This document shows positions 1-11,890 of a stretch of 64,000 nt of DNA, piece after piece. Made by a program: the position numbers and the translations under genes. A model generated the notes under the pieces. The model saw nothing but the letters and a program-made list of their open reading frames with translations. It made no database searches and was not told the origin of the DNA. The DNA is taken from contig NC_081410.1 of the NCBI RefSeq assembly GCF_030272615.1, positions 147,244,849-147,308,848 on the forward strand, given 5' to 3'. Numbering within the stretch: position 1 is the first letter of the stretch; each line of letters begins with the position of its first letter. This DNA comes from Cryptomeria japonica. Its lineage: Eukaryota; Streptophyta; Pinopsida; Cupressales; Cupressaceae.

Positions 1-2667
1 AAGGGGGTTTAAAATCAATAATGAAGATTTCATTTTTTATTTTTGGTCATTTTATTGAGGTTTGAAAGGCATACTTGATATTTTTTTTACCTCATGACAT
101 AAAACTTGTAAGATCACTACAAATAACAAATAATTATGTAAATACACTCATATAAAATGCCACATAACTGAGTGTGTGTTCCTTAAGGAAAGAATGTTTT
201 ACTTCCACTAAATTATAAAGTATAATGGGTTGTTGTGTAGTGCTTTGTATATTCCATCACAATATTGAATCCTTGAGATTATTGCCTCATACACATGTGC
301 CATGATGCACACCCTTTTTTTTAGTTTCTTGTACATCTATTGACCAAATGCTAATTCTACATTCCTATGCACATTTTTGTGCTCAATTTCAGCTGGTTTA
401 CCAGTATTATTTTTTTGTCAACATTAAGAAGAGAATTGTGACATGGTTATGCTAACATTTTTTTGATTCAATGGAGCAATGGAGGAACCTCAATGGAGCC
501 AAATGAACTTCACAAATTTGTAGGGGGTCACATATACCTACTCTTGTTGTCTCTCCTATGGGGAAATTATATTAGTGGATCACATTTGTGAGATTCTAAT
601 ACTTATGTAGAACACCAAACACTTTTTAATAGTGTAATATAGGTCACTCGTGCATTTTTTATCATGTCCCTTGATCATATTGATATCTACATCTTCCACT
701 TCATTGTTGATTAGTATTTTATGATATGCTCACTCATGTAGAGTTTTGTATCCTTTTGATCTACATCTTTGGAGTTTCATTGATTCTAATAGACATTGTT
801 TCATCTTCAACAAAATTTATAACTTTGAAATAATTTTGGAGCTCATCATCATGTCCATCATTATATGAGCGTATTTTTAAATGTTCTTATCCTTCTCTTT
901 TTCTCTTTTAGAGGGGAGTTTTGTAATCATTATTTTTTCTCCTTTTCTCTATTTATGAGATATTTTCATTGGTACATGAATACCTTATCAAGTCATGCTG
1001 AAAGGACTCATCTTTTCAATGATTAGCTTACTCCCTAAGTATCGCTTAAGGGGTGTTAGTGTGAAAATAAGTTTTATCAAACTAGTTATATTTTAGCGTA
1101 CTTATTAGAGTCTTATTCACACTACACTTAAGCTCACTTAGAGATTATCTAGACTTTTGACTCACCTCATGTAGACTCATCAAGTGTCCAAAATTTTTTC
1201 CATAGAGTCCTACATTTGTTTCATACTTGGAGTGAGAGTTTGACTCCTACCTTCTCACCTCTTCTTGCTTACCTTTATAGACAAGTCTCACTTGACATTT
1301 TATATTAGATGCTTATGATAATTCTTATTTTACACATTGCTTATTTAGGGGGAGTTTTGAAATTGCAATCAGCTCTTGACTGCTCCAACAAAATGAAACT
1401 CTAAACATGTTTTGATCTAAACCCAAATCACTAGAGGAACAATTAGGTAAGTTACAAATTAATCATATTGATTAAAATTCTTAAAAACATAGGGTCCATT
1501 CCATAGTAATATCTTACTACAAAATGTAGAAATAGAAACTAGGTACTTTTGTCATTTTCACCATGCTAACAAATAATTTTGTGGCATTCCTACATTTTCT
1601 CATTATTCATTTGATTTCCTTTTTTTCAAGGTGAATTTTTATTTATTTATTTAATTTATTTATTTGTCATAAAATAGATTGTAAATGACAAAGTATAATA
1701 GTATAGTAGAGGATTAATTAGCACAAATATACTATGTACATATTTGTATTGTTTTAAGGCATACATGTTGTAGTATGTAGTCACTATAACCTTTGAAGTA
1801 TTGTGCTGGTTCAAATAATTACACAATTCTTTAATATTACACTTATTTCCTCCTTTCCTACTGACTTAATATTGATAGCCTTTGACATGTCCTTGCATCT
1901 TGAGATGCTACTCCAGTTCAAAGCCAAAAAAAGTAGTAGATTTGTTACTCAAATTGTATTCAATTTATTCTTATCTAAAAAAAAATTTATTTTACTTGAA
2001 CTATACACAATCTTTATGTTTTTCTATGAGGCAAGTTAATAAACGTTTGAATATATGAGAGCTTGAAACAATGTTTACAAGCATTACTTTAAGTCATTAA
2101 TTTTTTGTATACATTTCCGATTAGCTATATAACAAAAAGACATAGAACATCGGCTAGTCCAAGATAATAAAACTCTATAAATGTTTTGATCTAAATCCAA
2201 ATCACTAAAATGGTGGGAATTCAAGTTTCAAATCCTTGTGTAAATCTGACTCAAGTTGATAAAAGGGTTGCATTACAAAAAAAAACTCTATTCTTAGAAG
2301 CACAAAGGAACTTTTATACCTTACCATAAAAACCACCCAATTTAAAAAAAAAAACCTTTAATTCTTTATTTTCTTATGCAAACAAATTTATTCATAACTT
2401 AGGTATCCATTCATAATTTAGGATGACTGATGTCAAAATATAATAAACTGCCCTTGGAACTTCTTAGCACATTATAATATACAAACTTCTTTTCCAAACA
2501 CTATAATCTCAATTTAGTAAAGTTATCTATTTATTGTCTTATTATAGTTAGTAAATACGCTTATCAAGATTCCATTAATCATAATTTTATTTGATTTTTT
2601 AAGTTTAGTTAATAAATGATAACAAGAAATTCATTTTATATATATATATATATTAAAACTTTTTATG
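1..2667. other. AT-rich stretch without a gene; probably VSR intron 2
   Basis: I see no coding region here. If the VSR gene continues, this is intron on its minus strand: the donor is at 3050 and no stretch encodes the next conserved VSR block (a DCYF-type motif). A sequence of about 45 bases near 1390-1435 recurs near 2165-2210 with few changes, so at least one unidentified dispersed repeat is present. ORFs in this stretch are short and without recognisable content. Confidence 0.6.
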
Positions 2668-2668
2668 T

Positions 2669-2851
2669 CCAAGGGGTTGAGTTTAGTTGGTTGAAGCATT
2701 AAACTCTCAATGTGGAGACCCAAGTTCAACTCCCATGATAGACACCTTTGTGTAGAATTCTAAGTTGTGACTCTTGGTCTTCCATCATTGGATGCTCCAA
2801 TGAACAAAAAATGAGCTTTGTGATTCTATGATACTTAATACAAAAAAAAAA
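2669..2851 (+). mobile_element. tRNA-derived SINE-like element
   Basis: The head has a box A-like stretch at about 2681-2696 (TTTAGTTGGTTGAAGC) and a box B-like stretch at 2723-2733 (AGTTCAACTCC), about 35 bases apart as in tRNA-type RNA polymerase III promoters. The body ends in a run of ten A residues at 2842-2851. Length near 180 bp and the A tail fit a plant SINE. Similar T-rich sequence flanks both ends, but a clean target duplication is not certain. It lies in the likely VSR intron, opposite to that gene. Confidence 0.55.
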
Positions 2852-3050
2852 CCCTTTTATTATTAAAAAATATCAATTATGTTAAAAGTAAATACCCCAA
2901 TATTTAACTTAGAATGATATTAACCTTGCAGTCTTATATTTAATGGCGAAGCAATTGCAAAATGACAGAAATTCATGCAATTATTAATGATTAGAAACAC
3001 TCCTCAACGTATAGGTAAAACTAAAATGAGCAACAAGGCTGAAAACTTAC

Positions 3051-3384
3051 CTCCACGGTCGACCAGAACAATAGTAGGAAGTCGTCCAGGGTAGGATTTA
3101 AAGCTGGAATCAAATTCCTGGCAGCCCTTATGATTCTCCTCGGAATAAGCTACAGACCCCATTATCGTTCCGGCATGCCGAGGAATACCAAAATTGCCTA
3201 CAGCGCAGTCATATTTGCCCTTAATATAACTCGGCGAAGTTACCACTAACTTTTTCTCTTCCACCACATATTTTCCCATGGCCTGGGCCGAATTCCAAGA
3301 CATTATCAACATCATCATCGCCAATAGCCCATAGCTCCTGCCGCCCGATTTTCTTGCCATTGCCGTCTTCGCCAGAGGAAAGCC
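3051..3384 (-). CDS. VSR: Vacuolar sorting receptor, first coding exon (signal peptide and start of PA domain)
   Basis: VSR proteins (BP-80/AtELP family) are type I membrane receptors that carry vacuolar cargo from the trans-Golgi to the prevacuolar compartment. Coding starts at the ATG at 3360 and reaches 3051: about 28 residues of signal peptide (MARKSGG start, hydrophobic LLAMMMLIM core), then the family's N-terminal block with KYVVEE, LVVTSPSYIKGKYDCAVGNF, GCQEF, SFKS.PGRLPT and VLVDRG. The ATG was chosen because a signal peptide and then the mature start follow it directly. The exon ends in phase 1 at GGAG|GTAAGT (donor 3050-3049), exactly where the family continues with D-C-Y-F. An acceptor ACACAG|GG at 3386-3385 makes 3384 the exon start, with 24 bases of 5'UTR. 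The frame is open and has no lesion. Downstream exons are not in the window, so only about the first sixth of the protein is seen. Confidence 0.88.
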
Positions 3385-4492
3385 CTGTGTAAAACATAGG
3401 ATTATTTTTATTCTCCTAGCTGTAATTTTCAGTCCTATCACTGAAACCTATCAATTTAGGTTATAAGATCGTTTAAACTTGGCCAAGTCCCTGCGTTTCG
3501 AGCCTTAGACGTTATCTTTAAACGCCGAATACAAAAAAATGACACAAAATTGAATTTTGAAAAACGAAAAATAGTAGCTTTAAACTCCGAATATAATAAA
3601 AATGACAGAAAATTGAATGTTGAACAACAGAAAACAGTAGCTTTAAACTCTGAATATGACCTAAAAAAATGGCAGAGAATTAAATTTTGAAAAGCAAAAA
3701 ACGGTAGCTTTAAACTCCAATAGCCCTGGCTCCGCAAAAGGTAAGGAGTAATTTAACAAATAAAAAATCTTCACAAAAGGAAAAATTTTAACAGAGTTGA
3801 AATTTGTATACAGGTACCTTTGTCGATTCTGCAGCTGAGCCGCCAATGAAAGTAAAAATAACAGAAAATTAAATTTTGAAAAGCAATAAACATAGCTTTA
3901 AACTCCAGTAAGCTGAAACCCTGGATCCGCAAAAGGTAAGGAGGAATTTAACAAATAAAATATCTTCACAGAAGAAAAAAAATATTTTACAGAGTTGAAA
4001 TTTTTATACAGCTACCTTTGTCAATTCTGCAGCAGGCCAATCAAAGTAAAATGACAAGGAAATTTTAATTCTGAAAAGCAAAACAACGGTAGATTTAAAT
4101 TCCAATAGGCTGAAACCTTAGAGCCACAAAAGGTAAGGAGGAATTTAACAAATAAAATATCTTCACAAAAGAAAATTTTTTAACAGAGTAATTTTAAAAA
4201 GCAAAACAACGGTAGCTTTAAACTTCAATAGACTGAAACTGTTGATTCGCAAAAGATAAGGAAGAATTTAGCAAATAAAATATCTTCATAACAGAGTTAG
4301 AAATTTTTATACAGCTAACTTTGTCGATTATGCAGCTGAGCCGCCCATCAAAGTAAAAATGACGGAAATTTTAATTTTGAAAAGCAAAACAACGGTAGCT
4401 TTAAACTCCGATAGACTGAAACCGTGGATCCGTAAAAGATTAGGAGGAATTTAGCAAATAAAATATCTTCACAAGAGAAAAATTACGGCTAC
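3385..4492 (-). other. Predicted 5'UTR intron of the VSR gene
   Basis: The donor is proposed at 4492-4491 in GACAAAG|GTAGCC and the acceptor at 3386-3385, preceded by a T-rich stretch and CACAG. The intron is filled by the direct repeat array described separately, and several repeat copies carry a near-identical donor-like site. This is a prediction from splice signals only; transcript reads would decide which donor is used. Confidence 0.5.
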
Positions 4493-4535
4493 CTTTGTCA
4501 ATTCTGCAGCTGAGCCGCCAATCAAACTAAATAGA
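3530..4535. repeat. Direct repeat array carrying splice-donor-like units
   Basis: Units of about 175-200 bp recur with indels. Landmarks on the plus strand are TACCTTTGTC followed by a CTGCAGCTGAGCCGCC-like block at 3815, 4013, 4316 and 4490, then GAAAAGCAAAACAACGGTAG and TTTAAACTCCAATAG (about 3710, 3896, 4096, 4214, 4400). The 3530-3710 part has a shorter unit of about 60 bp holding only the TTTAAACTC part. In the gene sense each long unit contains the end of the predicted first exon and its donor (GACAAAG then GTAGC or GTACC); the 4316 copy reads TTAGC and has lost the GT. Copies are diverged, so the array is not recent. Confidence 0.75.
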
Positions 4536-4762
4536 TTAGTTTTTCTACGTCGGCGAACTTTTCAACAAATTATTTCCAGAGAGATTCTGAATTCGCGGCA
4601 TTAAAGCGAAAATAGACGAACAAGACATCAATTCGTTGCTTAAAAGCTAAAATTTGTTACCAGGCAGCGAAGATTTCCATGGACTGAACCTTGTAAAGGA
4701 AGAGAGAAAACCGATAAAAGCATAGCAGAGAAATAAAATTGCAGATCAAATTCTATTGGATG
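4493..4762 (-). other. Predicted 5'UTR first exon of the VSR gene
   Basis: The span runs from the expected start site about 30 bases below the TATA box to the donor at 4492. It is richer in G and C than its surroundings and contains no long ORF. Exact ends are inferred. Confidence 0.4.
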
Positions 4763-4786
4763 CATTGAACCATTACAAATACCTCT

Positions 4787-4794
4787 TATTTATA
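4787..4794 (-). promoter_or_regulatory. TATA box of the VSR gene
   Basis: On the minus strand the sequence reads CTCTATAAATAAGAGG, a good plant TATA box, with the core TATAAATA at 4794-4787. It lies about 1.4 kb above the ATG and directly above the predicted 5'UTR exon, which supports it as the core promoter. Initiation would be expected near 4755-4765. Confidence 0.55.
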
Positions 4795-4839
4795 GAGATC
4801 GAGGCAACGCAGTCAAGCCACATGCGTGGAAAAAGATTG

Positions 4840-6690
4840 CAAGTGGATGGGAGCGGATGGAAGAAATCTGTGTCTTATATGTATTTGTTGACAAAGAGAA
4901 GCTTCTGCTTATGCTGACAGCCGGGGAAGAAATTAATGCCAACACCTTGTCTGTAAATCTTTCTGGTTAGGTTCGTTTTTCAGGAAGGATTTAAAGGGTT
5001 TCTACGACATTCCCGAGTACTAGAATTGTGATGGCAGGATAAAAGATGCTCCTGATCAAGATCAAACAGATACGTCTACGGTTAAAGTCTCCTTCGAACG
5101 ACATTTCCGAGGATCTAAACGATGTTTCAGAGGATTTAAAAGTTATTGACGAAAATTTAAATTGTCGTAACATAAATATTTTCTTCGTTAATGAAAATAT
5201 TCGTTATCAGCTCCTGTCAAGACAACAATATTTATGTATCTATTAAGAATTAAGAATTTGAACAATTTTATAATTTATAATAATTTCAAAAAATATTATT
5301 TGATTATATTGAAAACAGCTCCTATAAATTTTTTTTATTATTTTACATGTTCATATAGATTGTACTTTCATACAATTAAATCTTATTTGATTTTACGATT
5401 AAAGAGAATCATACAAATTGTTCTACAATTGTCCATTGTGATAATTGTTCTACTTTTGTCCATTGTGACAGCCCATTTTGTACCTTAAACTAATATTAAA
5501 TACATTTCAACAAGTATTTTTTCTTCTTTATTGTTGGTTTTATTAGATTGACTGCTTGTCAAACCAAACAATTATAACATCTTAAAGAAGTGGTCACAAG
5601 TTTAGCATTTAAGAGCAAAAACTTCTCAATTTCTATCACAGCTACACAAAATGAAGATGAAAAATCTTGTTGAAAGGTCTAAGAGATGGCGCAACCCTCA
5701 AAAGATGGGCAAATTTAATCTCATAAAGGTTTTCATGTTAACAAAATGTAGTATAAGAACTTCTAGCTTGCTACTATTTTTTAATTGATTTGTCAAGCTC
5801 TTTACTTAACATTTGTGTATTCTATTTCAAATAATAGCTATCTTAAAAAATTTAAAAACATTACTAGAATACATTGAATATGCAATTCTAATTGCTAGAA
5901 ATTTTATCGCTAATCTTTCATCCATCCATCCAAACCCTCTTAATTTGCATTTATTTTTTATATAATATTTTTATTAATTGCATTTCTCATCTATCATTTT
6001 TAATGAATTTGTAAAATGGTTACAAATATAATAGAAACATCTTTTTCTTTTCATAATTTTGCAAGTAGTTTTTGTATTAGAGGGCTTTGTATGTAGTTGA
6101 TGTAATTAATTTAGGTAAAGTTATATTTATTTTCTGCTTATTATACTATGAAAAATTTAAGCATAAAATTTGGCTTGAAGCAAGAATAGTTATTTGGTAA
6201 AGACACGATGAAAAAATTAGCTAGGTTGGAAGTGAATTAGGGTTTGCAAATAGGTTGGAATTGGTGATGGTTTTGAATGTATGAGGTAGGATTTTTTAGT
6301 TACTATGGATAATTTTTGTATTAAATTTGGTGTTGTATGGCTTGGTGGATAAATTGTAGTTATAGATTTGATATGGTTGTGATTTTATAAAGTAGTGCAT
6401 GTAAGCAAAGAATATTTAGAAAGTAAGTATTATTCTATGGATTCATAAATAAAGGGAAGTGACAACCCAAATATTTCAAGATTGTTAAGTTTAGGATTTA
6501 AAATTCTCAAATTGATTGGAAACAAAAATAGTATATGATGTGTTATTTTTATTTTTATTTTGTTGCAGAGTTTCAATTGTTTCAATTGTATATTAAGGCT
6601 TTGAGGTTTCAATTTCTTGACCTCTAAGTTTCAAAGAATTGGGTATTTTATGGCTAAGAATTTCAATTAAGATATCATATAGTTATGAAT
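4840..6690. other. AT-rich intergenic stretch
   Basis: The part to about 5000 is the upstream region of the VSR promoter. From 5000 to 6690 I see no gene or recognisable element; the ORFs are short, AT-driven and without domain-like content. Confidence 0.5.
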
Positions 6691-6698
6691 GATGTAAT

Positions 6699-7000
6699 GA
6701 TAGGGAGAGGTAGGGAGGGAGAGTGGGGAGAGAGAGAGGTGAGATTGATAGAAATAGAAAGGGAAAGCTCAAGAGATAGGAGGGAGAGAAATAGAGGTCT
6801 GCAAGGAGGGAGAAAAGAGATAGAGTAATTTGAGAGGGGGGAGATAAGTAGAGAGAGGTGGAGAGGGATGAAGAGAGATAGAGGGAGAGGTGAGATAGAC
6901 AAAAATGGAGAGGAAGAGTTGGAGCAAGGGAGGGAAAGAGAGGTATGAAGAGAGAGGGAGGGTAGATGAAGACAAGTAGTGAGAGAGAGAGGGAGATTTT
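6699..7000 (+). repeat. Long purine (GA-rich) tract
   Basis: About 300 bases are almost all A and G on the plus strand, with imperfect GAGAGAGG, GGGAGG and AGATAG motifs and a few T residues. Long ORFs on the other strand (Ser/Leu/Pro-rich) only reflect this composition. Confidence 0.9.
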
Positions 7001-7139
7001 TTAGTGGTGATTTTTTGCCAATTGGTGAATATTTTGGATCAGGGATTTTTAAATTGGTGAATATTATAGATTAAGGTGTATCTCCCATTCCCCTAATGTT
7101 TACGTTTTGTGGGCCATATGCAAGTTAATTCACCATCGA

Positions 7140-8494
7140 ATTTTCAAACCAACTTGACATAGTCAAGGCAGGGAGATCCAATGAAGGACAACCCAACCTT
7201 GTAGCTTAACACATAAACCATGCAAAGCATAGCGGTAACCGATAACAAGATGCTAGAAACAGTAGATAGAACAACCAGTAACAACACAAAACACATAACC
7301 GGTAAACAATGTGAATAAATCTTATTGCAATCTAGAAAATTATACGTGCCACATGTTGGATCGAAGTCCAGGATGCAAACAATGCTTACAATGCAATTAC
7401 AAGATCCACAGATCATCCTCATGCCAAATCGGCTGTCGGTAATCAATCTGTCGGTTCAACCCCAATCTGAACCTCAGCCTTCCAGCCTTGGTCCTACCGG
7501 ATTAGAATCCAGTCGACTCTACATCTTCACCCAATATCAATGCTTTGTCTTCAATCTTCTAGTTTTGCTGATCTGACTTCTATGATGTGCCCTCTATGTT
7601 TGGACTGCTCTGATGCGACTTCCTTAAAATTCTATTTCAAATGATTCACAAACCTCCATTATTATACCGCCCACAAATAATTACAACTCAATCAAGTCAA
7701 CCCAAAGACAAAGAATTACAATTTAATCAAGTCGGCCCAAAGACCAATCGGTTCAGGAAACATGTGATGGTAACATGTCGGCTCAATCACTCCAAAACAC
7801 AAAATGATGCACAACCCTCCAGGAATACCGGCCAAGACCCAAAACAATATCTCCAATGATCTACAAGTCACGAAGATCATCTGCAACCCGAAATCATCTT
7901 CTCTCAAGCTAACCGATAAGAACACACCAACCGGAACAATACCAGAATTTGCTTACTATCAGTAACAAAGCCAAAAGCTATGAAACTCAAACATGATAAC
8001 GACCATGAATACAAGGGAATAAACCCAAAACCACAATATTAAACACTCAAATATGACGAAATGCCCAGCTCTCAAGCAATTCTAATGAAAACTGCTCAAC
8101 CGATAAGAACTAGATCGGTGCTCCTGCATCAAAACCATACATATTTAGTTTTTTTGCCAACAACTTCAAAGGGTTCCAATATACATCCACCCATTTATTC
8201 ATCAATACCAGCTAAACGGTTTGATACCACAATCCTGTAGGAGGACCCATTTCGTCAGCCATGTTGTAAGTTAACTATAATCATATGTCCATTATCCCCT
8301 GTTGGTTAAAAATTTTGCAAACTAGAAGAGTTTACAAAATTATGGTTTCAACCATAACAACACAAGATTAAATCTCTCATAATTCTTAATGGTCGGCTCC
8401 CCCTATGATTCACTACTCTATTTTAATAAAAAAAGATATAAATTTAAACTTCTTTTCTAACATGGGTGGTACATCATCCTATTGTATTTTTCAA
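7140..8494. repeat. Decayed repeat, possibly an old Copia-type LTR
   Basis: The style, rich in ACCGGT, TCGGCTC and CAAAACC, resembles the LTRs of the nearby Copia-A read in the same direction, but I cannot align it end to end. Near 8222 the minus strand reads TGGTATCAAACCG, which resembles a primer binding site. No gene is seen. The class call is weak. Confidence 0.3.
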
Positions 8495-8530
8495 GATAGA
8501 TGTTATTCTTTTCCTCTCTTTTTAGGAAAG
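8495..8530 (+). repeat. 36-bp direct repeat, left copy (Gypsy-A flank)
   Basis: It starts GATAGATGTTATTC, ends TTTAGGAAAG and directly touches the left LTR of Gypsy-A. The same 36 bases with one change occur at 32662-32697 on the other side. That is far longer than the 5-bp target duplication usual for gypsy integration. Confidence 0.9.
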
Positions 8531-10029
8531 TGTATGCCTAGAAGTGTGGAATCCTGCAAATGAGAAAACAAGTCAAGCACGCCAATGAAAAATTGTGTTA
8601 GAGGATTGAAATCATAAAAACAAATAAATGAAACCAAACTCTTAGTAGGTTTCATTGTCCTCTATCTCCAAGGATCCCTTAAATTCAAGGTGGCTCTCAG
8701 CTTGGAAGAGCACTTGATCTTGGGATGACTACTCAAAGAACAAGAGATAGTGTATGATCTAAGATCTAAATGAATACAACTAAGATCTTAGTGATGTGCT
8801 ATGGATATGAAACTTGATATGGTGCAAGATAACAAGATTAGTGTGATATTAAGCTAGCATGAGTATGATATGAAGATGATATTGATCTATAATGGAGATT
8901 GAACTAACATGATATGCTAAAACATTATAAAAAAAATCTATGCTATGATGCTATTCAAATGATCTAAAATGCTTATTTTAACAAAGAGAGGCAAAATGCT
9001 TAGTGTTATGTGACTATAGTGTAGATGCATGAAAACTTGGATTATGTAAAATGGAGGAAATGGAGCTCTACTTATAGAAGAAATGATCAAATGGATGGTC
9101 AAGATTGAGTAATATTAACAAGGGTCAATATTGAAAGTTATACAATCCTTGTGAGGTTTTCAATCCAATCCTAGGTTGACAAATGTCACCTTGAGGAGCC
9201 TTGAGAGGAGATGTAAGAGGCATTAAATGCCTGAGAAGACATGGTGGTTACCTTAGGAGGTAAGGTCATGGTTGAGTTAATGGATAACCAATGGATAAAG
9301 CTTTTACCCAAAGGGTAAACTCTTGTGCAAGGGTTAATAGGATAACTAGGGTCAAAGCAATGAGTGTTTGATGAGACCCTGGGTTAGATGAGGGTTGAGT
9401 TAGAGGGAAAGTCTCTAACCATGGGTGAAAGTTGGATTAACCATTAATGGTTAGGGAGACTTTGGAGACAAATTTGGGGAACTCAAAAATTTAACTTGTT
9501 GAAGAGATAAAGTCTTTAATGCATTTAGAAGACTTTCTTCCAAATTTGGAGAAGTGACTTCCCCAAATTTAGGGATGTGACATGATAGAAGGGTTAAGGC
9601 TAGTTAAGTGGGATTAGAGGGGTTCTAGAAGAATGCTTAGGATGCAAGTGGGAGATATTAGCATTTTAATTAAAATAAAATAAAATTATTTCAACTAAAA
9701 TGGATGCAACTTGCATTTGTAGGAAAATGCATGTGTGTGTGTGGGGGGGGGGGGGGGTTATAAATAAATTTGATTTATTTATATGCAAGGATGATTTTAA
9801 TTAAATGTAAATTTAATTAAAATGGTGAAAAGGGGATTTAATTAAATAAATAGAATTTATTCAATTAATGGATAGAAAGGGGAATTAATCAAATGTTGTA
9901 TTTGATTAATGGTTGGTCTAGAAGAAAAGGGATATATTAAATAAACCTTAGTTTAATTAATAGGTGGATAAATGATAATTAAACAAATAAAATTTATTTA
10001 ATTAAGTGTGCAAGTTTTAGGCGTCTACA
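8531..10029 (-). repeat. Gypsy-A 3' LTR
   Basis: This copy matches 31163-32640 along its length, with small indels. It starts TGTATGCC and ends GCGTCTACA on the plus strand. A run of 15 G at 9743-9757 is expanded compared with 7 G in the other copy. No coding content is seen. Confidence 0.93.
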
Positions 10030-11890
10030 TTTTGCCCCTCTTTGAAGTGATGTGTGACCACATGTTGATTCAAAGAAAATCACTTGATATATCGTCAAAA
10101 TTTTCGATATAGTTGTTGTCGCGAAAATTTTTGATATGATGCCCCAGATATGGATATGGATATTGATATGACACTAATATGATAATGATGCCCCCTTGGG
10201 AGATGAATTGAGAAAAATTTGTCGCTCAGGGCGAATTTTTTTTTTTTTTGAAGATTTTTTGAAATTTTGGAATTTTCTTTTTTGGTTTTTTTTTTAAAAA
10301 CTGATATTGATCTGTCGATAAAAGGTTTTTTAAAATGGTGAAAATATGGTGCGAGCATAACATGAACATGACCCACACATCCATCTAGGCAGCACACCTT
10401 GCCTACATCACCATGGGCTACATAAGCCTTCAAGGGTCCCATTCAAGCTCATTTGTGCACTTGGCATTTGGAGATTGGAGCTTGGAGAGGAGAAGAGAAG
10501 AGAGAGAAAGATGTGCCCCCTTATCAAAGTCCCAGATTCGAGTGGGTTCGTCATTATGAGAGGCCAACAGCGTATGGACCTCCGGTAAGTGGAATTTCTA
10601 ACCTCTTTAGTCTGATTTTTTAGCGTTTTGTGTAGATTTTTTGAGATTTTAAGCCATTTTTTCTGTAAATTTGTGCCCTAGTTTTTCGATCTATGGTTTA
10701 GCACATTTAATTTTTCTCAAAGAGCATACTTTTTTTATGTAGCGCATTTAAAATTTATCGTAGCGCATATGATTTTTTTCGTAGTGCATAAGATTTATTG
10801 TGTAGCGCATATGTTTTGTATTTTAGTGCATAGATAAACTATTGTTGTGCATATGGTAGTTTGTGTGGTACTTTTGATAGATTTAATGGCACATGTAATA
10901 GCTATTATAACACATTTGAATTAGTGCATATGATGACTATTTTAGTGCATCTAAAACAATGAGCGGATTTTGATGTGTTTTGGAAATTTTGAAGTTGGCA
11001 ATTTTGATTTTTGGGATGTAGATGATGTTGAATACTTGGTTAAATGGTCAAAAGGTCTTGTTTTCGTCTGTTTTTGTCGAGAATGTTGAAGTTTGATTTT
11101 GATAGGACTTGGTGTTGTGTTTGTTTGTGTTTGGATAGATAGAGTTTATGATCTAAACTCTAAATTTGATAGTGTGACTTTTGTCACTGATAGGAGAGGT
11201 ATGCTTGATAGTGTATGATCGACACTCCAAGTGATTTAGAGGTTCAATGACTATGTCACTAAAAGGATAGGTTGAGATGAACCTTCCTGCTTTGATAAGA
11301 TTTTAAGAGCAAAACTCTAAAATGGTAGCGTGACTTTTGTCACTGATATGGGTCAACTTGATTTTTGTTATGGGACAAATTGATTTCGATATGGGTTTTT
11401 TATGGGTCTCTTGAGTCGATATGGGTTCATTTGATTTTGATATGAGTCATTGATGTCAATATGGGTCCATTTGAGTCGATATGAGATAACTTTTGTGTTT
11501 GATATGGGATAATTGTGATTTGATATTGGTCACTTGTATGTCGATATGAGTCATTGAGTCACTGATATGGCTCAATGGATGTGATAGGATAAGATGAACT
11601 GACAGGTATTAGATAGCATGACTTGTGCCACTGATAGGAGAGGTCGGTTTGATAATTGATAGGTTCATTGACTAGGTCACGGATAGGATAGACAAAGATG
11701 AACCCACCTGACTGATGAAGAGTTTATGATTGAAATTCTTGAATGATAGTGTGATTGATGTCACTGATAGGGGCTTAATGAGATTATTTAAGATCTCACA
11801 TTGAGTAGATAGAAGATTGTTTGATGAACACGTGTTGATTGATCGATTTGATAGATAGAACTTATATGGTGTTTGATATTCTGATGTAGG
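10030..11890. other. Gypsy-A 3' internal noncoding region with short motif arrays
   Basis: No ORF is convincing. At 10680-10960 the motif GTAGCGCATATG and variants recur about every 20-25 bases. At 11150-11800 blocks holding GTGACTTTTGTCACTGATA recur (near 11176, 11333, 11620, 11750), together with many copies of GATATGGGTCA. These arrays lie between the 3' LTR and the antisense ORF. Confidence 0.65.

Noticed and set aside
6675-6975. Ser/Leu/Pro-rich minus-strand frames
   Set aside because: They are the complement of the purine tract, and no other coding sign is present.
7140-8494. A full second Copia element left of Gypsy-A
   Set aside because: Only style and one primer-site-like stretch suggest it. 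No paired LTR or pol block could be found.
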